This document shows, one piece after another, positions 55,959 to 64,000 of a stretch of DNA of 64,000 nucleotides; the stretch's first letter is position 1; each line of letters opens with the position of its first letter. The position numbers and the translations under genes are program-made. This stretch comes from Phocoena phocoena (Eukaryota; Chordata; Mammalia; Artiodactyla; Phocoenidae): NCBI RefSeq assembly GCF_963924675.1, contig NC_089220.1, positions 161,113,270 to 161,177,269 on the forward strand, read 5' to 3'. The notes under the pieces were generated by a model. It did not search any database, had not been told where the DNA came from, and worked only from the letters and a program-made list of their open reading frames with translations.

Positions 55959-58109
55959 ACCGGAACAAGGCAGTTGGGAGGGAGGTGACATCATCTCCAA
56001 CAACCTAGCCCCACGTGTCTGTTGCTTCCTGGGATTGAGTGTGGTTTTTGGTGTTTCATTTGTTTTTCAGTTGAGTGGAGGATGGTGAGGGTTTTCTGGG
56101 TTGACTGAACCTGAAGGAAAGGGCAGCCCTGTCCTGAGCTTTATGCCACAGGTGGCTGGCAGCACTGATGGAGGAGTCCCCATGGGTGACAAGGTGATGT
56201 CCAGGACCTGCAGGTGACATGAAGCACCAGAAGCTGCAGAGCCTCTGGCATCGCACTGCCCACTCACAATAGCACTTCTCCTGCAGGTGAGAGGGACGTG
56301 AGGTTCACAATGCGCATGACTGAAAAAGAGAACGTGCTCTGGGCAGGCAGGCGTGGTAGTGCAGAGGGACCCTGGAAGGACATGTTCGGTCTTGCTTTGC
56401 TCTCTAATTTTTTCTTAAGTGCCTCCCAAATAGGCCATGCTTCCCCGAGGTCCAGGGTCACCTGATTGATGCTCCTCCTTTCTAGAGCTGCAGGGGGCAG
56501 TGCCAACAGCCCAGCTCCGCCATGGGCATGAGCACAGCAGGGAGCTGGGCACATGTTAGCATGATGAGGGCAAGAGACAAAATGGGAAGTCTTCACGTGC
56601 CTGGCAGGCAGGAAACGTGAGCTTATCTCCTATTCCTCATGCCGCCCAGGGAAGGACCGACACGCAGGATGTGACGACACAAATCTGTGGATAGTTCATG
56701 GCAAGAAAGGGTGAGCAGAATGGGAGTGTTTCCTGGATGCCTGTCTCGTGTGCAGGGAAAACCCCGATGGTCACTACACCCTGTCGGCCTCCCTTTCGCA
56801 AAGGGTGTGCTGATCCCACTCCTGCCCTGACTGCAGATTCTGAACTGACTTCCTAAGGATGTGTCAGATCTCAAAAGGAGAAAGAGGCATTGGCTGAAGG
56901 AAGCACCGCCACGTGCTCTTTTCATAAAAGCTAGCAGGAAGTGGAGGCAGAGACACAGTGTTTGGAAGTAGATCAAGCAAACGGGTGGCCTGGAGAATCA
57001 CCTTCCATTTGCCTTCAGAGGCTACTCAGCATGAAAGGAAATTCCCAAAGAAAGAGCGAGATATCTGTCCCTGCCTATCTCTGCGAACAGCCTAGATGCT
57101 TAGCGCTCCGGAATGATCCAGGCTGGTGGTCCCCACCGAGGGCAGGGGAGGAATGAGCCCATTGTGCATGCTTCCTCCACCAATTGGCACCTGCACTTCA
57201 GCCCTGGTTTTGTTTTGCCAGCCAAACTCACCAGGACACAGACTCTACTGGAGCGTCATTATTCACATTATATAAGTAACTTCATAAGCGTTACCAGAAT
57301 CTTCCTGGTGCTTTGAAAATAATGTCCCAGCTTCTCCACACTTTCCGGGAACATATTATAGGAACGAAGAGGTGCCTGCCCGTCAGCCCACCTCGTGGCC
57401 TGTGGTGTTGATGCCCAAACACCCCTTTGCAGCTCTGGATGTTCCAGCTCCATCTTCGTGCCTCAGCATCTTGGCTGTTTATCTTGCTTTGTCTCCAAGT
57501 TCTGATGACTGGGCAGTGCGCCTATTAATCTTAAATGAAATCAAGTCTCCGCCACTTCCATTTGAAAAAGAAATCACTTTGCGTTTCCCATTTGATTCCA
57601 CAGTATAAAATATGTATGATTCCTCCAGCACTTCCAAGCCCCCTCGCTCCATCGATTCTCTTGGTCGCCACTGTGCTCTCACTGGAGGAAAGTACTTCCA
57701 GTCCATCAGAGACAAGCCCCAGATGACAACATTCCAAGGGCCCAGCTGCTCGATCCATTGTGTCCACAGCAAAGTTCCTGCCGCTCCCACAGGGGGCTCT
57801 TGTGGGTTTCCAGGCCACTTTGCAGAAGGTCGCTGCCCCCAGGGCTCTGGGGTCCTGCTTTTGCTTCTTATTTCTTCCACACAAATATTACAGACATCTT
57901 CTGTGACTTCAGGGGCTGAGTCAGGGAGACTGGGGGTGCAGCTGGTCTGGGAGGTCCAGTGTGGAGCCCCGAGGACTGGGATCTCTAAGTAGCTTGGTTG
58001 ACCCCAAGGTGCTTCCAGAGGAGAAAGCACCCACACTGTTGTTCTTGAGGCTGACGAAAGGTCTTCTTCCTGTCTCTCATAAGTGACTCCTGCTGGTCCC
58101 TGTACACTA

Positions 58110-58170
58110 CTCCTGACTTCACTGTGTACCTACACATAGTAGGTGTTCAATAAATGCTGAATATCTGGGT
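58110..58170 (+). repeat. L2 3' tail fragment
   Basis: 'cctacacatagtaggtgttcaataaatgctgaat' matches the L2 3' terminus. Confidence 0.65.
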
Positions 58171-58339
58171 TTATGCTCAGCATCCCCCACATTCTATTTT
58201 TTCATCTTCTTGGTGTCCCTAGTGTGTCCCTAAGGAAGAACACCATGTTCTTTCTCCTACCCCAGACCACACCATCAACACATACCTGTCAGGTAGTATC
58301 CCAAACTCGCAAACTCCCACTCTTTGCCAACTGTGTAAC

Positions 58340-58620
58340 TGCTGTGCAGTGGTTATAAACAAGAGTTTTGGAGTAAGACAGACTTGGGTTCAACTCCTGG
58401 CTCTGATAGCATATCCACAGTACCTTTGGCAAGCTATGTCACCTCCTGAGCCCCAGTGCTCTTCTCTATGAAACAAGGATAACAAAAGTGACTGACACAT
58501 CAAGTTGTCACTCATACAGCAGGGATTTAATGAGGTATTGCAAGAAAAGACGTCAGCCGAGCACCTACTGCATGCTCAATACATGTTGGTTATTATGGCC
58601 ACTGTTGTTCATGAGTTTAT
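58340..58620 (+). repeat. MIR SINE
   Basis: Nearly complete sense-strand MIR: 'gagttttggagtaagacagacttgggttcaactcctggctctg', 'ggcaagctatgtcacctcctgagcccc', 'tatgaaacaaggataacaa' and a tail 'caatacatgttggttattatgg'. Confidence 0.85.
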
Positions 58621-59584
58621 CCACGCAACCAGGGGGCATTTTACTTTTACCAAACCTTCCAGAGGCAACCGTGCCACAAGACTATGGGGACTGCACATTA
58701 GTTACTGATGAACATTTTGTTCAGCCAGAGGGAGAGATTTTGGGGTAAGTGATGCTTTGGACAGACACCTCTCACCACCAGCAGTGGAGTGTTACTTCCT
58801 CCGGCCCTGACCGAGGAAAGCAAAAAACAGAAGCCCTACACTGGGCTGGAAAGTGAACTGAGCTCATCCAGCCCTTCCCTGTGCCAAGAAGGCAGGATGG
58901 GGAAGAGACAGAACAAATCGAAATCTGATTCTGAGTCAATGGGGCTCATCTTAGTCACGAAGTTATTTTAAGTGGTGGCAGCAGGAGTTCGGTTTGAGGT
59001 AGCTTCATTGTCTTATCTGCCCTGCGAAAAGCTGGAGAACATAAAAGAAATAATTAAAGGTCACTACGGCTAACCTGGTGTATTCCCCTGAAAGCTCACC
59101 AACGGGGCTCTTATCTGCTCTACAAATGTCTACTGAACTGAGCTGGAGCCACCCAGCCCTTCCTGGGTGGACCCTGTGAAAGCCATTAGCTGTGTGCCTC
59201 CCAAGTGTGAAACTTCTGAGTCCTATGGGAAAGAGCTCAGCAAACCGAGTTGTTTAATGCAGCTGCACTTGCCCAACCAGTGTCAGCATGTTCCAATCTG
59301 GCACTTTCTCCATCTGTTTACGTTTAGAATGGGACTCATTGCCAAAGATTAGGGATCCCTGGATTGTGAAACCCAGAAAGCACAAGCCAAAGGCTAGAAA
59401 TAAAAACAAATGGAAAAACTACTTGTAGCTTAGTTGGATTCAGAAGGACTAAGAATTTTCCCCTAGAGTGTTCAGTCCCAGAGAGAAGGGTCTTCGTGGT
59501 AGAAAACCTGGGTGGGCTTCACAGGGTCCCTCCCCAAGTTTGTCACCTTGACTCTGCCCCCTTCTCCACCACCATCAGCCCAGA

Positions 59585-59700
59585 GACTCCTCCAGGCTGG
59601 CAGGGATGTGTTGAGCTCTTCTTAGCTCTCCCAGCCCAGAACCTGGTATCTGTGCTTGAGAAATGCTGGTTGGTTGAATGAATAAATGAATTACAGTCAG
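59585..59700 (+). repeat. L2 3' tail fragment
   Basis: 'cccagcccagaacctggtatctgtgcttgagaaatgctggttggttgaatgaataaatgaa' fits the L2 3' end. Confidence 0.65.
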
Positions 59701-60245
59701 CTCTTTGTGGTGGTTTTCAAACATGGCTGCAAATTCTTCGACAGTCTGCCATTGAGAAGTAACATCAGCATTCCCTCCCCTTGAATCTGGATATGATATT
59801 CTGACTACTTCCACCATCCTAGGTGAGCACAAGTGACACTGTGATTTCAAAGCCACGCAGCTTTTGTACTTGTTTTTGGAGCCCAGAGCCACGTGTAAGA
59901 TGTCCAGCCACCCCAAGTTTGCCATGTTGGAGAAGCCAATGCAATGACCACCTGGAGACATCTGAACTGGACATGGAGACAGATGCCCAACATGACCCCA
60001 GAACTTTGACATGTGAGTGAAGACACCTATGGATGATTCTGACGCATCATGTAAGTTCCTCCCAGACCTTTGAATCTTCCACACTGAGGCCCCAGCCAGA
60101 GTGGAGCAGACACAAACCATTCTGTGGCCTGTCTGAATCCCTGACCCACAGAATCCAGGAGCATCATAAAATTGTGCTTGCTTGTTTCACACCATGAAGT
60201 TTTGGGGTATTTTGTACATGGCAACAGACAAACGTAACATTCTTC
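59700..60245 (+). repeat. Ancient LTR-like repeat, same family as 39230-39715
   Basis: Starts with 'ggctgcaaattcttcgacagtctgccattgagaag', has the 'tgaggccccagccagagtggagcagacacaaacc' segment and ends in 'cccatgaagttttggggtattttgt'-like sequence. The family name is uncertain; the open frames on both strands here are not genes. Confidence 0.5.
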
Positions 60246-60639
60246 AAGACACAAGGCAGGAGGCTCGTGCTATGCTAGCCCTTTCCAGTTGCTAAAAATC
60301 CCTACAGTTAGGAAGTTGATCTTAAGAAAACTTAAATACCCTCTTCAAAATGAAGCCCGTAACTTCTTTATTTGACCTCTGAAGAGACAGGTAACAGCTG
60401 GTTCCCACTCACACTTTATCATAGGACTTCACATCCTTGCAGATATTAAGTAGCTTTTCAGCTTTTTCCTCTTTAGGTCAAATACTCTGAAATCTTTACA
60501 GATTCTTTCATCTTTCTTCATTTTACCTTTGTCATCCTCTAAAAACAGATGCCAACAGCTTTTTAAAGAGATGGAGAACACCATCATGAAATGAGAGCCT
60601 TTGATCAAAATAACAATCCTTTTGGCATTTAAGGCACTT

Positions 60640-60820
60640 TATAATATGCAAACCATTTTCACCTGTATGAGTCCCAGGTTCCCATAACCACCCCATGACA
60701 TGAATGAGATGGACATTTATTTCTACTTATTAAAGTAGAAACAAGCTCCTTTCTCAGGATCATACTTGCTAATAGCTGAGCTGAGACTAGAAAAGAAACC
60801 TTGAATTGCAAGGCTATGAA
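60640..60820 (-). repeat. MIR fragment
   Basis: 'gcactttataatatgcaaaccattttcacc', 'acttattaaagtagaaacaagctcctttctcaggatcatacttgctaatagctg' follows antisense MIR. Confidence 0.7.
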
Positions 60821-61899
60821 CAAGGACAGAAAGGAAACTGAAAAGAATACAATCATCTGACGTGCTTAAATTATGGATTATTTTCTCTTCAATTTTCCTT
60901 GATTGTAATTTTGTCTTTTCAATAAACAAAATCGGAACATTTTAAAAAAAGAAATTCTAGGTCTTTATAATGTGTTTGGACAGTGTTGAACTATTTTGAA
61001 GTACGTCATTTTAAACAAATAACTCAAATTATAGGCAAAACAGAAACTACATAGTGAATGATCTTCTAATTGTTGTCATTGACTATAATATTTCTAGTTC
61101 TAGAAGAATGGTAGAAAATTTGTTATGGTCAGAATCAGAGATAAAAATATATTGAGTGCCACTGGGGTGGCCTAGAAAATGTACATGCGTTTGTCCTTAA
61201 ATACCAATTAACAAGTGTGTTCTGTTACGTGGACAATGTTAAGTATTAGACCATGGAGAAGCACCAGGATTTTATGGGTACCATGTAACATCTTCATCAA
61301 CAAGACACTTGAATGGAAGTCCCACTGTGTCTAGTCCTATGCTTGTGATGGAACATAGCAAGCAAGCCAGGACATAATGAATGGCCCATGCTCCATGAAG
61401 TTGGCATGGGTTCACACTTACTTGCAAGGTCAGACCTTCTGGCGGCCTTAATAAGGCAAGCAGCTAGACAGGCTGTGTATGTCTATATCCTGAATAGAGC
61501 AAAGGGAGGAGAGATGGAGATGGAATGGAAGGTGGATGAAGCCAACCATTATTCCTACTTAGTAAAGTGAGGCTACATTCTCGGGATCACACCTAGAAAA
61601 CAGAGTGAAGAAACCCAACGGGATGCCATGCCACACTGAGACAGCAAAGATCGTAACTGTCTTCACCATGTTCCTCAAAGACAGACCCGTGGAAACCTGA
61701 CTCTGAACCTCTGCTGGAGGGTTGGCAGGGAGTCCAGAATCAGCATGTCTATCAAGTCTTCCAGGCTTTGCTGAGGTACACGGAAACAAGAGTGCTCATC
61801 CGTGTCATCTTCTCAACAGCTCAAAAGGTATCAAAGAGTAATGCAGGTGTCAGAGAGGTCTGTTCAAGGGCAACTGGAGGAATCCCACTTGAACCTCTG
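60821..61899. other. Intergenic sequence
   Basis: No gene seen; AT-rich first part. Confidence 0.5.
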
Positions 61900-62030
61900 A
61901 CTCTGGAAGCAGAGTCTGTTCTCTACCGCCCATCGCCTCAACCTGGGACAAGTCTGCACTTCCCTGAACCTCAGTGTCCTTGTGCATAAAGTGAACTGAG
62001 CAGTTGGACTACCTCAGCTTTGAGAGTTCT
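61900..62030 (+). repeat. MIR fragment
   Basis: 'ctcaacctgggacaagtctgcacttccctgaacctcagtgtccttgtgcataaagtgaactgag' fits the central part of sense MIR. Confidence 0.65.
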
Positions 62031-63439
62031 TTTGTGTCTGATGTTTGATGATGTCTTGAGATGAAACAGTTGGCTGCATCCAAGGCACCTGGATACAAGG
62101 TGCCATTTTGGATCAGAGAAACTTGTCCAGACTTTGGGCCAAATGGTTTTCTAGTGGTCTCAGAATGCCGCCAGCATATGGCCCATTTATATCGAGATCC
62201 AGTTGAGTACTAGCTGGCACGGCCTCCGACAGATCTTGCAAAATTGATTGCCACAAGCAACCCAGCTGTAGTGGAAAGGATGTGGGTACAAACTCTTCAG
62301 ACTTGGGTGTGTCCCTTTAGACCAGGCCAGAGCCATCAAAGCACCATGTTTTCCTCCACCCTTTCCGACTGCCCCAAGACTGGCACAGCGCTTAGTAAGA
62401 GCGAAAGTAACACTTGATTATCTGGGGGCCAACAGTCTCTTTAGGTGGTTGAAGGAGGTGCCAGACAGAGCTACCACCAGAGAAAGAAATTTTTCACAGC
62501 CCCAAACCAGATACATACGCTGCCTGGTGTGCCAGCATCCAGGCCTGACCCTGTGCTCCACTCGACCACTTTGCAACAAGCGACAAGTGCACGCTTACTG
62601 GCAGGGTTTGACTGCAAATCCTTATTTTAATCTGTCATTCCGAAATACACAACGGCACTTACTTAGGCCAGAAAGCCTTCTTTAGCCTAACGGTGTTTTA
62701 GAGGTAAATTGGCAACGAGAGGAGCCTGAATTGTTACAGTGCTGTTTGTCAGCCGATTCCACTTACCAATTTATTATCAATGCCATTTTGCAAGAAAGTC
62801 TCCACCTTAGAGATGACACTTCATACATAACAGGGAAGTTTCGAGTCTTACTTGACTGCCAGCACATTACATAAGAGAATGTGTCATCAGGCCTCAAATA
62901 AAGCAGCAAAATAAAGCAGTGTCTGTGTGTAGGTGACACCAAAGCCAACATATGCTTAGCCAAAAAGTGATTCAACGCCTTGAGAATGTTGGATGCAAAA
63001 GGAGATTCTGTAGAAGTCAGGGGTTGATGGTGGGAGAGTGCAAGAGAGAGATCTGACAACTCCTGAGCTCTGGACAAGCTGTTCTCAGTTATCTCATAGC
63101 AGGGCAGAAACACTGAAGGATGAAACTCTTGATACCCCTAATCACTTGAATCAGTTGCACTGTTTGGCTCCATTGTATGTGTCTGTTTCCCATCCCCCTC
63201 TAACCCCTTCCTTGTGCTGCAGAATGGGCTTAATTAGCTGGTTTGGTCACCAGTTATCAACCTTAACTGAGATAAATGGCAGTTAGGGTACAGTGGGGAA
63301 AGTCCCAGTGACTGTGAAGTCCCAGTGACTCGCTAAGCTAGACAACCATTCCCAATTAATCATGAGCAAAGGAAGGCCATGGGTGGTTTTCATTCCGAGA
63401 CAGCATTTTGAGAACTCCCCAGCATAATGCAGAAACCCC
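62031..63439. other. Intergenic sequence, repeat-poor
   Basis: About 1.4 kb with no recognised repeat. A 17-base tandem (agtcccagtgactgtga-type) lies at about 63300-63333. The repeat-poor block may hold conserved non-coding sequence, which cannot be tested here. Confidence 0.4.
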
Positions 63440-63600
63440 GAGTGTTCTTTCTAGCTCTGTCTGGTTCTGGACTGAAAGACTCGCACCATGCAGTTAGCCT
63501 CTCTGGATCTGTCTTCTGAAAAGTGAGGCTAATGTGGCCTTCTGCAGAGAAATACTGGTGAGGAATAATGATGAATTATTATGAAGCCCTTTCCAGTATC
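63440..63600 (+). repeat. MIR fragment
   Basis: 'cagttagcctctctggatctgtcttctgaaaagtgaggctaatgtgg' and 'tggtgaggaataatgatgaattattatgaagcccttt' follow sense MIR, diverged. Confidence 0.6.
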
Positions 63601-63870
63601 AAAGTGGTAATGTAGCAATAATGAGCTTTGACCAGAAGCCATCTGTTTCGTGGCATAGTTGCTTTAATTGCTCCTGTTCGTTAATAAACTGGTGCTGGAG
63701 TTGCAGGAGGACCGGAGATAAGTGTTTAGGTGGTCTTGTTAGGTGGTGGAGCGTGGGCTTTTGCAGACGTGCAACACTGCCCTCTATCGGCGCCCAGCGT
63801 ATTAACACGCCGCAGAAACTGACCAGCCTGGCCTCATCAGCCAGGTGTCTCTGTCCCTCGAAGCAGAGGC

Positions 63871-63905
63871 CGGGCTGGGGGTGGGGGTGGGGGAGGGCTG
63901 GTGGG
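63871..63905 (+). other. Potential G-quadruplex tract
   Basis: Consecutive GGG to GGGGG runs with one- to three-base loops (gctgggggtgggggtggggg and following gagggctggtggg). Sequence pattern only. Confidence 0.7.
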
Positions 63906-64000
63906 CAATCCCCGTGAGCAGACCACGCAGTGGAGGGCTCCTGCTTCACAGAGTGTGGTGCGTGTCCATTGGAAAGCTGCTGAGCGGAAGTCTTACTCCC

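Larger units (their letters stand above)
55965..59585. other. Intergenic sequence
   Basis: No gene recognised over 3.6 kb apart from old repeats listed separately. Open frames at 57479-58036 (- strand) and 57612-57992 (+ strand) overlap each other and show no recognisable domain, so neither is called. Confidence 0.5.

Noticed and set aside
55347..56003. A 218-residue - strand frame and overlapping 148- and 132-residue frames
   Set aside because: Most of each is the translation of the CHR SINE (the same peptides recur at every CHR copy), running into neighbouring unique sequence.
57479..58036. A 185-residue - strand frame
   Set aside because: It overlaps another long frame on the opposite strand, has no splice or domain evidence and no known similarity that I can see.

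Overview
This is a nuclear window from a mammal, almost certainly a cetacean. Six copies of the CHR-type tRNA-derived SINE of whales are present, nearly identical to each other. Older CHR-2-like and artiodactyl tRNA-SINE copies, two L1 elements of cetartiodactyl type, and the ancient mammalian repeats MIR, L2, MER5A and MaLR-type LTRs are also present. I cannot name the species.

The only protein-coding gene I can support is the 3' end of NRP1 (neuropilin-1) on the + strand. A 51-base exon lies at 1579-1629. The terminal coding exon lies at 3715-4004 and encodes the juxtamembrane segment, the transmembrane helix, the short cytoplasmic tail and the C-terminal SEA motif. The 3' UTR runs to about 6550. 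Positions 1-1578 are the upstream intron. From human synteny, the sequence after 6550 should be the intergenic space downstream of NRP1 (towards ITGB1 in human), and no further gene was found there.

Layout: 1-6550 NRP1 end; 6550-9800 intergenic with one CHR SINE, a MIR and a MER5A-like piece; 9801-16925 an essentially full-length but disabled L1 on the - strand; 16926-18960 old repeats; 18962 to about 21100 a class I-like LTR, a retroviral-type leader and a striking 69/58-bp tandem array (19783-20969); about 21100-34450 AT-rich intergenic sequence with scattered SINEs; 34460-35760 an old L1 fragment with a nested SINE; 36470-36810 a MaLR LTR; 38.2-42.6 kb intergenic; 42.67-45.21 kb an inverted duplication with a SINE in only one arm; 48721-52950 a 5'-truncated L1 on the + strand carrying a nested CHR SINE; 52.97-64 kb intergenic with two CHR SINEs and many MIR/L2 pieces.

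The most unusual structure is the tandem array inside the endogenous retroviral leader. Two unit types (69 and 58 bp) are arranged in a higher-order order, with about 30 TGACGT (CRE-like) cores and no stop codon in any of the three antisense frames. Second is the inverted duplication at 43-45 kb, whose core is about 98% identical over 320 bp while the outer arms are visibly more diverged. Most long open frames in the window are by-products of L1, SINEs or this array.
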